In this document: piece after piece, positions 5,587 to 14,128 of the stretch
Position numbering within the stretch: the first letter of the stretch is position 1
Layout of the letters: every line of letters starts with the position of its first letter
IMG/VR virus record: IMGVR_UViG_3300043539_000446
Coordinates: 1-33,059 of that record
Source: a virus
Reading direction: 5' to 3' (one strand)
DNA: 33,059 nt
Notes under the pieces: generated by a model
Seen by the model: the letters and a program-made list of their open reading frames with translations, nothing else
The model's database searches: none
Told to the model about the DNA's origin: nothing
Program-made: the position numbers and the translations under genes

Positions 5587-7441
5587 ATATTTTCTCCCAA
5601 TACCATTGCCCATTATTTTCAACAAGACCTTGTTCTATAAGTGTTTTTACTCCTTCCCTAAACCAACCTGCGTGTCGTCCTGTGTTTTTTACAGCATAGC
5701 ATTCAAATGCAAATGGCTTCCATTGTTCAAGCGTCACCACAAAATGATCTTTTTCTTCCAATGTATACTTTTTCCCATCTACTTTTGTTTTTTCAACTGC
5801 CATTTTTAACCCGTCAAGCGTCTTTTTTGTTTTGTCGGATAACTCTTTTTTCTCCTCACCAACGCCAACATATTCCAAATAAACGCCCTCAATCTGTTTT
5901 CCTTCGTCATCGTCATAAAAACAATCGCCCTCAAGATCAACCACTTTTATTCTAAAATCCATATTATTGCCTGCACTAAAATCTTTTGATTTGGTACATG
6001 ACAGCGTGACTTCCATCTTTGATTTCTTTGTCATGCAAAATTCTGCGTCCATGCCTGCTTTAATAGCACTGCTTCCACGCGCCCGACCTTTATCACCATG
6101 ACCGCTGTGATGCACTGGTGAAATAGCTGCATTATATTTCTTAGCCAATAATTCCATGTTAGCCAAGAATATCGCCATATCCTCGCTGCTATTCTCATCA
6201 CCGTGCATATTTCTGTGCATTGTGTCGATAAAAATGGCGCATGGTGGCTCGTCTAAGTCTAACCCATCTAAGATATTGGCTACACGCATTACCGCGTCTG
6301 TATCAAGCAAATTAACGCTTTTTGTGCTAAAATAAATGTTGTCAGGGTTCATATTATATTTTTGTTTGAGTGCTTGCATTCTCATTGCAAGCCCTCGATG
6401 CCCTTCCCCAGCAATAACCACCACCGTGCCTTTTTTAGTTTTGTGACCGTGCCACGGAATCCCATTGCCAATACAAAACGCCCAGTCCATCGCAATCAGC
6501 GATTTACACGCCCCAGATTCACCAAAAAGTAACGTGTTTGAGCCGCGCTCAAGTAGGTTTTTAATTACCCAATCAGCGCGTGTGGTGTTTGCCATCAAAT
6601 CATGGACTGAAACAAACAGGTTTTGCTTTTGCCCAATAATAAAATCCGCAACGGCCGATATGCCTGCGCGTTTTGCCATGTCGTTAAAATCTTCACCAAC
6701 AATAGGCGAGTGGATAACTTCTACCCCGCATTTATTGGCTTTCTCGATACCTACACCGCTTGCGTCATTATCCGCGCATATAATCACCCTGCCTTTGTAC
6801 TGACTGCGCACCATGTCGCACACTGGCTTTAAATTCCCAGCGTTAAACGCAACCACAACACATTGTGCTGTGGCTTCGTGGATTGTCATGGCGGTGGCAA
6901 ATCCTTCGGCAATGATTACCATGTCGGACGGCTCACCAATAGTGAAGTAACCGCCCTGCATTTTACCGCCCGTGTAAAATCGTTTTGTGCCGTCTGTGGA
7001 AATATATTGAAGCGACTGGATTTCACCACCCACGCCATAAACAGGAATAACGAGTTTGCCGTCATAAATGCGCAGTGCTGCGTGTGATTTGACATTTTTG
7101 CGCGTCAAATAATCGTGATCTAAAGCGTGTGGGAGTTTTGCATACAGCTCCTGAGCGTTAAACGCTGCGTTGCTGTAAGCAAAATCCCGTTCTTCTTTGG
7201 CTTTCTCAATAGCTTGTTCGCGTTCGTAATCGTTTTCGCTACTTCTAAAGCCATCAGCAAACCAAACGTGTTGCTCGCCCGATTTCCAGTCACCATAACA
7301 TGCGCCTTTGCCGTCTATAAATAATGATACCCAGCCAGATTTCTCTTTGCCTGTAGTGGCAAAACGCGTAATGCCGTGCTGATTTATATGCGTTGGCGGA
7401 TTTATGCCTGAAGCGCGTATTGCATTTAATAGATCATTCAT
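5585..7441 (-). CDS. Bifunctional primase-helicase (Toprim + RepA-like AAA ATPase)
   Basis: 618 residues. A Toprim primase core spans about 170-265: VIIAEGFATAMTI with Glu179, ICADNDASG (221-229), GEDFNDM (249-255). A RecA/RepA-type hexameric helicase (AAA_25-like) follows from about 290: P-loop FGESGACKSL (306-315), Walker B AIFIDTMHRN (402-411), then a PVHHSGHGDKGRARGSSAI block (about 445-463) conserved in this group. No N-terminal zinc finger is visible. The P-loop has Cys312 where classical Walker A has Gly; relatives of this group often deviate there (GxSGxxKS). The C-terminal 100 residues look like a winged-helix end. It should prime and unwind phage DNA. It starts in an ATGA overlap with the small HTH gene and is transcribed away from the other replication genes. 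Confidence 0.88.
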   Translation of the reverse strand: MNDLLNAIRASGINPPTHINQHGITRFATTGKEKSGWVSLFIDGKGACYGDWKSGEQHVWFADGFRSSENDYEREQAIEKAKEERDFAYSNAAFNAQELYAKLPHALDHDYLTRKNVKSHAALRIYDGKLVIPVYGVGGEIQSLQYISTDGTKRFYTGGKMQGGYFTIGEPSDMVIIAEGFATAMTIHEATAQCVVVAFNAGNLKPVCDMVRSQYKGRVIICADNDASGVGIEKANKCGVEVIHSPIVGEDFNDMAKRAGISAVADFIIGQKQNLFVSVHDLMANTTRADWVIKNLLERGSNTLLFGESGACKSLIAMDWAFCIGNGIPWHGHKTKKGTVVVIAGEGHRGLAMRMQALKQKYNMNPDNIYFSTKSVNLLDTDAVMRVANILDGLDLDEPPCAIFIDTMHRNMHGDENSSEDMAIFLANMELLAKKYNAAISPVHHSGHGDKGRARGSSAIKAGMDAEFCMTKKSKMEVTLSCTKSKDFSAGNNMDFRIKVVDLEGDCFYDDDEGKQIEGVYLEYVGVGEEKKELSDKTKKTLDGLKMAVEKTKVDGKKYTLEEKDHFVVTLEQWKPFAFECYAVKNTGRHAGWFREGVKTLIEQGLVENNGQWYWEKI

Positions 7442-7614
7442 AAATTTTCCAAATATTGCGCTAAGCGTTCAACGGTTTTTTCATAAGGTGTTTTTTCTTT
7501 TTTAAACTGGTCGTGCAAAAATCGATGCAGCATATTGCGCGACACGCCCGATTCCTCCGATACTTTGCTGATATTCATTAAACGGAGTTTTTCTTTGATT
7601 TGTTCTGCTGTCAT
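7438..7614 (-). CDS. Small helix-turn-helix regulator
   Basis: A 58-residue protein. After MTAEQIKEKLR it has MNISKVSEESGVSRNMLHRF (residues 13-32), a clear Cro/CI-type helix-turn-helix, then a basic linker and a final helix KTVERLAQYLENL. AAGGAAAG lies 7 nt before the ATG at 7614, and its TGA overlaps the primase-helicase ATG (ATGA). It is the first gene of the leftward unit and faces a divergent promoter region carrying a palindrome, so it is a good candidate for an autoregulating early-gene repressor or Cro-like protein. Too small to carry a cleavable CI-type C-terminal domain. Confidence 0.75.
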   Translation of the reverse strand: MTAEQIKEKLRLMNISKVSEESGVSRNMLHRFLHDQFKKEKTPYEKTVERLAQYLENL

Positions 7615-7645
7615 TGTGTGCTTTCCTTGTTGTATTTTAAGATTT

Positions 7646-7685
7646 AAAAAAATATGTTTACATTATAAACTATTTTTAGTAATAT
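7646..7685 (+). promoter_or_regulatory. Early promoter P1
   Basis: TTTACA (7657-7662), 17 nt, TAATAT (7680-7685), just upstream of the first plus-strand gene. The preceding box AAAAAAATATGTTTAC (7646-7661) is identical to that in front of the promoter at 14521, including the same 17-nt spacing and the same TAATAT -10. Confidence 0.7.
7656..7670. promoter_or_regulatory. Divergent promoter overlap with palindrome
   Basis: GTTTACATTATAAAC is a 5-5-5 inverted repeat covering the P1 -35 box. On the minus strand the same bases contain TATAAT (7662-7667), a -10 for the HTH/primase unit (its -35, GTACTA, is poor). A protein bound here would affect both directions; the neighbouring HTH protein is the obvious candidate, by inference. 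Confidence 0.45.
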
Positions 7686-7736
7686 AGTACCCGTAGTAAC
7701 AAATTATTTTTTTTAATCCCAATGCGGAGCAACACA

Positions 7737-8012
7737 ATGAAATACTCTCAAGACGTTATTAATTTGGCAACATCAATGGGCGTACACCCAGCCGATGTTT
7801 TAATGTTTGCACAATCAGTTGTAAATTCAATTAGCCAAGACAACATGGTTGATTCTTTTATTGATTCTGACGAAAGCACCCGCACAGAATTATCTTTAGC
7901 TTATGCCCAACACGCAACAAAAAAATTCCAATCATTTACTAACACTTATTTAGTAAATGAAGTTGCACGCTCTTATTTTCAATCTGCTGTTTATGCTGGA
8001 GGTGTAGCATGA
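7737..8012 (+). CDS. Hypothetical early protein, 91 residues
   Basis: Starts MKYSQDVINLATSMGVHP and ends VYAGGVA; mildly acidic, helical, no cysteine, no membrane segment. The ATG at 7737 is preferred to that at 7722 because GGAG stands 8 nt before it. First gene of the plus-strand replication operon and overlapping the Sak4-like ATPase by 4 nt (ATGA), so it is probably an accessory of the recombination/replication set. Family not recognised. Confidence 0.7.
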   Translation: MKYSQDVINLATSMGVHPADVLMFAQSVVNSISQDNMVDSFIDSDESTRTELSLAYAQHATKKFQSFTNTYLVNEVARSYFQSAVYAGGVA

Positions 8013-8758
8013 GCCTTTTAAGCACGATTAGCAAACCCGTTAATAAATACCGATTGTTCACCATTTACGGTGGCGCAGGTATTGGCAAAACCAGCCTAGC
8101 CAGCACATTTCCCGCGCCTATTTTTATCAGAGCTGAAGATGGTTTATCTTCTGTTCCTTCCAGTGCAATGCCTGACGCCTTCCCATTGCTTACAAGCAGC
8201 GACGATATTTATAATCAACTGTTAACTTTAATTAATGAAGATCACCAGTACAAAACATTGGTGATTGATTCAATCAGTAAATTAGATCGTCTGTTTACTG
8301 ACGAAATAACCAAAGGCAACGCCAGCGCAAAAGCCTTAGCACTTGCAATGGGTGGGTATGGTGCTGGTTATCAGGCATTATCATCTATGCACGGTAGAGT
8401 GCGCAAAGCGTGTCAGATTTTAGTGGATAAAAAAGACATGAACATTGTTTTTTTAAGCCACGCAGAATTAAACACAATTGATTTGCCAGACAGTGATGCT
8501 TATCAACAGTATGGCTTAAAAATGGAAAAGAAATCACAAAGCCATTACATTGATGATGCAGATTTTGTAGGTTTTATGCGCCTAGAAACTTTTGTGATGA
8601 AAGATGAGCAAAAGAAATCAAAAGCAAAAAGCACGGGTGAGCGGATTATTCAATGCACAAGTGAAGCGTCAAGCGTTAGTAAAAACCGCATGGGATTAAC
8701 TGACGATATTTTTATCCAACACGGAATCAATCCATTATTAAAATTTTTAGGAGAATAA
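8009..8758 (+). CDS. AAA ATPase, Sak4-like / phage nucleotide-binding protein
   Basis: 249 residues with an N-terminal P-loop, YGGAGIGKTSLA (20-31), and a Walker B strand TLVIDSISKLDRL (about 85-97); a RecA-fold core follows. This is the AAA_24-type phage nucleotide-binding family, whose members include Sak4, a minimal RecA-like single-strand annealing recombinase. It lies directly before an SSB-like gene and a YqaJ-type exonuclease, the usual recombination trio, which supports that role. Only 2 nt separate it from the next gene. DNA annealing activity is inferred from family and context. Confidence 0.8.
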   Translation: MSLLSTISKPVNKYRLFTIYGGAGIGKTSLASTFPAPIFIRAEDGLSSVPSSAMPDAFPLLTSSDDIYNQLLTLINEDHQYKTLVIDSISKLDRLFTDEITKGNASAKALALAMGGYGAGYQALSSMHGRVRKACQILVDKKDMNIVFLSHAELNTIDLPDSDAYQQYGLKMEKKSQSHYIDDADFVGFMRLETFVMKDEQKKSKAKSTGERIIQCTSEASSVSKNRMGLTDDIFIQHGINPLLKFLGE

Positions 8759-8760
8759 TT

Positions 8761-9267
8761 ATGAGTTTTTGGCAAACAAGCGAAGGTAAAAGCGCAACAG
8801 ACACAACGGGTAAATTTGAATCAGGCGGTGGTATCGCGTTGATACCAGAAAACACGACCTGCTTAGCCATGATTACTGAAGCTAACATTGCGGAATATCA
8901 AGGCGATGAATATATTAATTTGGCGTGGACAGTAAACAAACCAGACGCTTATAAAAACCGCAAAGTGTTTCAAAAGGTGCGCATTTTTGATGCAGAAACA
9001 AAGAAACGCGACAAGGCTTTGAATATGTTAGCGGCTATTGATAAAAACGCGGGCGGCAAATTATCCAAGTCTGATTCTGCCCCAACCAATGAAACGCTTT
9101 TACACCTTATGCAAAAACCTATGTTAATTAAAGTCATGATTTGGGAGATAAACGACAAAACAGGCAACTGGGTTGCAGCAGTATCACCTCGCAGTGTTGA
9201 AGAACCTGTGCAAGCAATTAAAGCAACGCCAGAAATTGCTGATGATAATTTCGATGTTCCTTTCTGA
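8761..9267 (+). CDS. SSB-like protein, DUF669-type
   Basis: 168 residues. The central region (residues about 35-85) has the pattern EYINLAWTVNKPDAYKNRKVFQ in short blocks typical of DUF669-type phage proteins that take the place of an SSB beside Sak4. The extreme C-terminus, DDNFDVPF, is an acidic tail ending in a hydrophobic Pro-Phe pair, like the protein-docking tip of bacterial SSB (DDDIPF). It would coat single strands and recruit recombination partners. GGAGAATAATT directly before the ATG is a strong ribosome-binding site. The family assignment is by pattern only. Confidence 0.7.
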   Translation: MSFWQTSEGKSATDTTGKFESGGGIALIPENTTCLAMITEANIAEYQGDEYINLAWTVNKPDAYKNRKVFQKVRIFDAETKKRDKALNMLAAIDKNAGGKLSKSDSAPTNETLLHLMQKPMLIKVMIWEINDKTGNWVAAVSPRSVEEPVQAIKATPEIADDNFDVPF

Positions 9268-9318
9268 TAATTAACTAAACAAACGCACATGGACGTGCAG
9301 CAAATAAAGGTGAGTAAA

Positions 9319-10185
9319 ATGATAGAACAAAGAACACCAGAATGGTTTGCACAACGAAAATATCGCGTTACAGGCTCAAGCGTTGGCGCAATACTTGGAT
9401 TATCCCCATTTATGAAACGTGAAGATGTGATGCGCAACATGGTGCGTGAATATCACAGCGCAGAACGTGAATTTAAAGGCAATCAAGCCACAGAATATGG
9501 CACGTTCCACGAAGATTTGGCAAAGATGGATTACCAGTTAAAAACTGGTGTTATGGTAGAAAAATGTGGATTTTATACTTATGAAAATTGGCTAGGTGCT
9601 TCACCAGATGGATTTGTTGGTTTTGATAAACTAATTGAGATTAAATGCCCATACGGTCAACGTGATAAAAATCCACCTGTGTTTAAATTATTAGCACAGC
9701 AGCCGCATTATTATGCGCAGATTCAAGTGCAATTATTTGTGACGCACATGAGCGCGTGTGATTTTTATCAATGGAGTCCAAATGGCGACCAAATAGAAAC
9801 CATTGATTATGATCGCGAGTGGATAAACAAACACCTGCCAATTCTAAAAAGTTTCCATGACGAGTATTTGATTGAGCGTGATAAACCAGAAAAGTATTTG
9901 CAGGATAAACGCGCCACCAATAACGCAAACTCGACAGCGTACCGCGTGGAGTATTATTTTGAATTGTCTGCGCAGATCGCAGAACTTGAAGCCATTAAAA
10001 AGGGTGTGCTTGAGCATATTGTGAGAGATTGCAACGAACAAGACAGCGATATCAACGGGCATAAATTAACCAAAGTAGTCAAAAAAGGCGCGGTGAGTTA
10101 CGCCAAAGCCGTCAAAGAATTGCTACCTAACGCAGATTTAACGCCATACATGGGTGAAGCTAGCGAGTATTGGAGGTTGTCATGA
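9319..10185 (+). CDS. YqaJ-type viral recombinase / exonuclease
   Basis: 288 residues from the ATG at 9319, which has AAAGGTG 8 nt upstream; the in-frame ATG at 9289 has no such site. It opens with RTPEWFAQRKYRVTGSSVGA, the hallmark of lambda-exonuclease-like YqaJ proteins, and has a PD-(D/E)XK core: GTFHED (Glu65), GASPDG (Asp97), IEIKCP (Glu107, Lys109) and a QIQVQ helix (134-138). Such enzymes resect double-stranded ends to give the single strands that the SSB and Sak4-like annealer use. Its stop overlaps the next ATG (ATGA). Confidence 0.9.
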   Translation: MIEQRTPEWFAQRKYRVTGSSVGAILGLSPFMKREDVMRNMVREYHSAEREFKGNQATEYGTFHEDLAKMDYQLKTGVMVEKCGFYTYENWLGASPDGFVGFDKLIEIKCPYGQRDKNPPVFKLLAQQPHYYAQIQVQLFVTHMSACDFYQWSPNGDQIETIDYDREWINKHLPILKSFHDEYLIERDKPEKYLQDKRATNNANSTAYRVEYYFELSAQIAELEAIKKGVLEHIVRDCNEQDSDINGHKLTKVVKKGAVSYAKAVKELLPNADLTPYMGEASEYWRLS

Positions 10186-12362
10186 AAGATTACAAAGATT
10201 TTTTAAAAAATAAAACAACAAAAAAAATTAATAGCGGTTTTGATATTTGTGAAACAAAACTAAATAGCAATCTTTTCGATTTTCAAAAATTCATTGTTAA
10301 ACGCGCTATTAAAAATGGCAAATATGCCATATTTGCTGATTGCGGACTTGGTAAGACGCTTATGCAATTATCATGGGCGCATGAAATTAGCAAATACGAA
10401 AAAAAACCTGTTTTGATTCTTGCGCCATTAGCTGTTAGCGGTCAGACAATAGCAGAAGGTAAAAAATTTGATATTGATGTTAATAAATATGGCACATCAT
10501 CAAAGATTCAAATTATCAATTATGAAAAATTAGGTGATATTGAAACAGATCAATTTTGTGGTGTTGTTTTAGACGAATCATCAATTTTGAAAAATTTTGA
10601 TGGTAAAACAAAACAATTGATTATTGATAAGTTTAAAGAAACACCATACAAATTGGCTTGTACTGCCACACCATCACCAAATGATCCAATGGAGATAGGA
10701 AACCATGCTGAGTTTTTAGATGTAATGACACGAAACGAAATGCTTGCAATGTATTTTATTCATGATGGCGGTGAAACTGCCAAATGGAGATTAAAAGGAC
10801 ACGCTAATGATATTTTTTATCAGTTTATAGGGTCATTTTCAGTGATGCTATCAAAACCGCATGATATTGGTTTTGATTCTAACGATTACATTTTGCCGGA
10901 TTTAAATTTGATTGAGCATGAAATCGTTACGGAAAAACAACAAAACGGCAGAATTTTTAATGATGATTTAACAAATGCAATGAATTTTAATCAAAATCTG
11001 CGATTAACTATGAATGATAGATTGTCTAAAGTTGCAGATTTAGTTAATTCAAGTGATAAATCGTTTATTGTTTGGATAAAACAAAATGAAGAAGGCGAAG
11101 TATTACGCAAACTAATCAATGACGCTGTAGAAGTGAAAGGCAGTGATTCGCCAGAAAGCAAAGAAAAAAATCTATTGGGATTTGCAAATGGTGATTTTAG
11201 AGTGTTAATCACTAAAACCAAAATAGCGCAGTTCGGTTTGAATTATCAAAATTGCCACAATCAGATATTTGCATCACTTGATTTTAGCTTTGAGGGTTTA
11301 TATCAGTCAATTCGTAGATCATATCGTTTTGGTCAAAAAAACAACGTCAACATTCATTTAATTACTACAGATTCAATGAAAAACGTATCTGATGCAATAA
11401 AAACAAAACAACAACAATTTGAAAAAATGCAAGAGCAGATGAGAATTACAATGACTAATATCGTAAATGATAGCCAAATATCAACGGATTTATTTGATAC
11501 AACCCCAGATAATAACAAATACTATAATATTCAGCGTGGTGATTGTGTTCAATTGATAAAAAATATTGATGATGAATCTGTTGGGTTAACTGTTTTTAGC
11601 CCACCATTTGCCGAGCTTTACACATATTCAAATCATGTCGAGGATATGGGAAATTCAAAAGACTACAAAGAATTTTTAATGCAGTTTTCATTTTTGGTAA
11701 ATGAATTATATCGCGTTATGAAATCTGGCAGGAATGTGGCTGTGCATTGTATGGATTTGCCAATTCAAAAAGGCAAAGAGGGATTTATCGGCTTAAGAGA
11801 TTTTAGCGGCATGATTCTAAAAGTTTTTGAAGAATGCGGTTTTATTTATCATTCTCGAATTACCATATGGAAAGATCCTGTTGTCGAAATGCAAAGAACT
11901 AAGGCTCTTGGATTACTTCATAAACAAGTTAAAAAAGATTCTACCATGTCAAGAGTGGGTATTCCCGATTATGTGATGGTGTTTAGAAAAGATGGTGAAA
12001 GATTTGATCCTGTAGCCAATACCGATATATCTGTTGATATGTGGCAAAAGATAGCATCACCAGTTTGGAACGACATTAACTATGGGAAAACACTACAAGG
12101 ATTTAGAAACGCTAGAGAAGATAATGATGAAAAGCATATTTGTCCACTTCAATTAGAAACCATTGAAAGATTGATTTTACTTTATTCAAACAAAGGCGAT
12201 ACTGTTCTAACGCCTTTCATGGGCATTGGTAGTGAAGTATATCAAGCAGTAAAAATGGAACGATTTGGGATTGGTTTTGAATTAAAAGAGTCATATTTTG
12301 AAATGGCTAAGAAAAATTTAAAATCAGCAATTTCAGAAAAAAGTCAAATAAGTATTTTTTAA
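10182..12362 (+). CDS. SF2 helicase fused to a DNA methyltransferase
   Basis: 726 residues. Residues 30-430 are a SNF2-like SF2 ATPase: Q-tip FDFQ (32-35), Walker A ADCGLGKT (52-59), DESS in place of DEAH (131-134), TATPSPND (161-168), motif VI QSIRRSYRFGQ (375-385). Residues about 445-726 are an amino-methyltransferase in beta-class order: catalytic motif IV SPPF (473-476) first, then AdoMet motif I TPFMGIGS (677-684) and GFELKESYFE. The SPPF tetrad allows m4C or m6A. The start at 10182 has GGAGG upstream. The gene is more AT-rich than its neighbours, suggesting separate acquisition. It may modify phage DNA while translocating, or act in replication; the sequence does not decide. Confidence 0.85.
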   Translation: MKDYKDFLKNKTTKKINSGFDICETKLNSNLFDFQKFIVKRAIKNGKYAIFADCGLGKTLMQLSWAHEISKYEKKPVLILAPLAVSGQTIAEGKKFDIDVNKYGTSSKIQIINYEKLGDIETDQFCGVVLDESSILKNFDGKTKQLIIDKFKETPYKLACTATPSPNDPMEIGNHAEFLDVMTRNEMLAMYFIHDGGETAKWRLKGHANDIFYQFIGSFSVMLSKPHDIGFDSNDYILPDLNLIEHEIVTEKQQNGRIFNDDLTNAMNFNQNLRLTMNDRLSKVADLVNSSDKSFIVWIKQNEEGEVLRKLINDAVEVKGSDSPESKEKNLLGFANGDFRVLITKTKIAQFGLNYQNCHNQIFASLDFSFEGLYQSIRRSYRFGQKNNVNIHLITTDSMKNVSDAIKTKQQQFEKMQEQMRITMTNIVNDSQISTDLFDTTPDNNKYYNIQRGDCVQLIKNIDDESVGLTVFSPPFAELYTYSNHVEDMGNSKDYKEFLMQFSFLVNELYRVMKSGRNVAVHCMDLPIQKGKEGFIGLRDFSGMILKVFEECGFIYHSRITIWKDPVVEMQRTKALGLLHKQVKKDSTMSRVGIPDYVMVFRKDGERFDPVANTDISVDMWQKIASPVWNDINYGKTLQGFRNAREDNDEKHICPLQLETIERLILLYSNKGDTVLTPFMGIGSEVYQAVKMERFGIGFELKESYFEMAKKNLKSAISEKSQISIF

Positions 12363-12364
12363 TT

Positions 12365-14128
12365 ATGAGAATGCGTCCATACCAACAACAGGCGCATGAT
12401 GACTGCATTGCGTGGGTTCGCAAGAATACCGCGCCATGCGTTCTTGAATTGCCCACAGGTGCAGGTAAATCAATCATCGTTGCTGAGATAGCCAACTCTT
12501 TAAACAAAGTAAGCAAAGGCAAACACGTTTTATGTATTGTACCTAGCAAAGAATTGCTGGAGCAAAATGCCGATAAGATTATTGCCACAGGCAATGCGGT
12601 TTCATTGTTTAGTGCAAGCGTTGGTGAAACTTGCCTTGCTAATCCGTTAGTGGTTGGAACGCCTGTCAGCATCAAAAACCAGATTGATCGGTTTGGCAGT
12701 CAATTCTGTGCAGTGATTATTGACGAGTGCCACAAGATAACGCCAACCGTCATTCATATTATTGACCAGCTACAGGTATTTAATGAAAACCTGCGCATTA
12801 TTGGGTTATCAGCTACACCTTACCGCATGTCAACGGGTTACATTTTTAAACACGATTTGCGTGGTGTGGCGTTGCACGAAAGCAAAACACGCGACTCGTA
12901 TTTTGATAGATTGATTTACAAGATCACTGCGCGTGAGTTAATCCAGCAAGGTTATTTGTGCCAACCTATTGTTGGTGCAATCAATAGCCAGCATTATGAA
13001 ACGCTAAACATGCAAACTAATGCAATGGGTAATTTTAGCAAAGATGATATTGACAAGGCGTATCACGGCAAAGGCAGGTTAACTGCTGAGATTGTCGCGG
13101 ATGTTATCGAGCAATCGCGAGATCGTAAAGGCGTGTTATTTTTTGCGGCTACGATTCAGCACGCGGGCGAGATCATGGAATCTTTACCGCCAGAATTATC
13201 GGCTATTGTCACAGGCGGCACACCAGCTCGAGAGCGTGAAATAATCCTGCTTAAATTCAAAGCGCAGATTTTAAAATATTTAGTAAATGTGGCGGTTTTA
13301 ACGACTGGATTTGATGCACCTCATTGTGACGTGGTTGCAATTTTACGCGCTACCGAGTCAGCCGCATTATTACAGCAAATAATTGGGCGTGGATTGCGTC
13401 TAAGCGATGAAAAGCAAGATTGCTTAGTCTTAGATTATGCTGAGAACATCGAGCGACATTGCCCCGATGGTGATGTTTTTAATCCAGACATTAAAACCAG
13501 TAACAGCTTGGAATTTAACGGTGAGTATCTGATTGCGCGTTGTCCTGAGTGCGGTTTATTGAATGAAACCAAACCGCGTGACAATGACGCGGGTTTTGGC
13601 ATTGATGACAATGGCTATTTTGTAGACTTGCAAGGAAATAGAATTGTAACTGAACACGGTTTTTTTCCTGCGCATCATAGCCGTTCATGTCAGTCTGAAT
13701 TATGCAATTACAAATGGAGTTTTAAGCCATGCCACGAGTGCGGGCATGAAAACGATGTTGCAGCGCGTTATTGTGGCGGGTGCAAAGAAGAACTAATTGA
13801 CCCTAACGAAAAATTGGTTAGGCAATACCGCGAGCGAAAATCAGATCCATATCAATCACAGACCGATGAAGTGCTTGATATGAAAGTTAAGCCAACCATT
13901 AGCAAAGCAGGTAACGAGTGTTTGCGAGTTGAATTTACAACAGCGTGGCGAACGTTTACCGTGTTTTTTACGCCAAAAATTCCGCGCGACTACAACAGTT
14001 TTATGACTGTTACGATAAACGGAACAAAACCGCCTGAAACTGTTACTTATCAAAAAGAAGGTGATTTTTACAAGGTTCATAATTACAACATGAGATTTAG
14101 AAACGATGAAATTCCCCCAGTGGCTTAA
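12365..14128 (+). CDS. SF2 DEAD/DEAH-box helicase with zinc-ribbon C-terminus
   Basis: 587 residues. Helicase motifs: RPYQQQA (4-10), LPTGAGKS (29-36), IIDECHK (118-124), LSATPYR near 150, TGFDAP and QIIGRGLRLS near 310-345. The C-terminal region has CPECG, then CQSELC, CHECG and CGGC, spacing typical of one or two zinc ribbons. This is the COG1061-like replication helicase found in many siphoviruses. Two nt separate it from the preceding gene and no clear ribosome-binding site is visible, so translation probably depends on coupling; the second ATG at 12371 is an equal candidate start. Confidence 0.9.
   Translation: MRMRPYQQQAHDDCIAWVRKNTAPCVLELPTGAGKSIIVAEIANSLNKVSKGKHVLCIVPSKELLEQNADKIIATGNAVSLFSASVGETCLANPLVVGTPVSIKNQIDRFGSQFCAVIIDECHKITPTVIHIIDQLQVFNENLRIIGLSATPYRMSTGYIFKHDLRGVALHESKTRDSYFDRLIYKITARELIQQGYLCQPIVGAINSQHYETLNMQTNAMGNFSKDDIDKAYHGKGRLTAEIVADVIEQSRDRKGVLFFAATIQHAGEIMESLPPELSAIVTGGTPAREREIILLKFKAQILKYLVNVAVLTTGFDAPHCDVVAILRATESAALLQQIIGRGLRLSDEKQDCLVLDYAENIERHCPDGDVFNPDIKTSNSLEFNGEYLIARCPECGLLNETKPRDNDAGFGIDDNGYFVDLQGNRIVTEHGFFPAHHSRSCQSELCNYKWSFKPCHECGHENDVAARYCGGCKEELIDPNEKLVRQYRERKSDPYQSQTDEVLDMKVKPTISKAGNECLRVEFTTAWRTFTVFFTPKIPRDYNSFMTVTINGTKPPETVTYQKEGDFYKVHNYNMRFRNDEIPPVA

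Noticed and set aside
5522-5809. A plus-strand frame of 95 codons entering the primase-helicase gene
   Set aside because: The start lies in the repeat/hairpin region, the body is antisense to a conserved gene and the translation is Phe/Cys-rich noise.
8970-9440. A 156-codon minus-strand frame across the SSB-like and exonuclease genes
   Set aside because: It is antisense to two well-supported genes and spans their boundary, with no ribosome-binding site and no recognisable domain.
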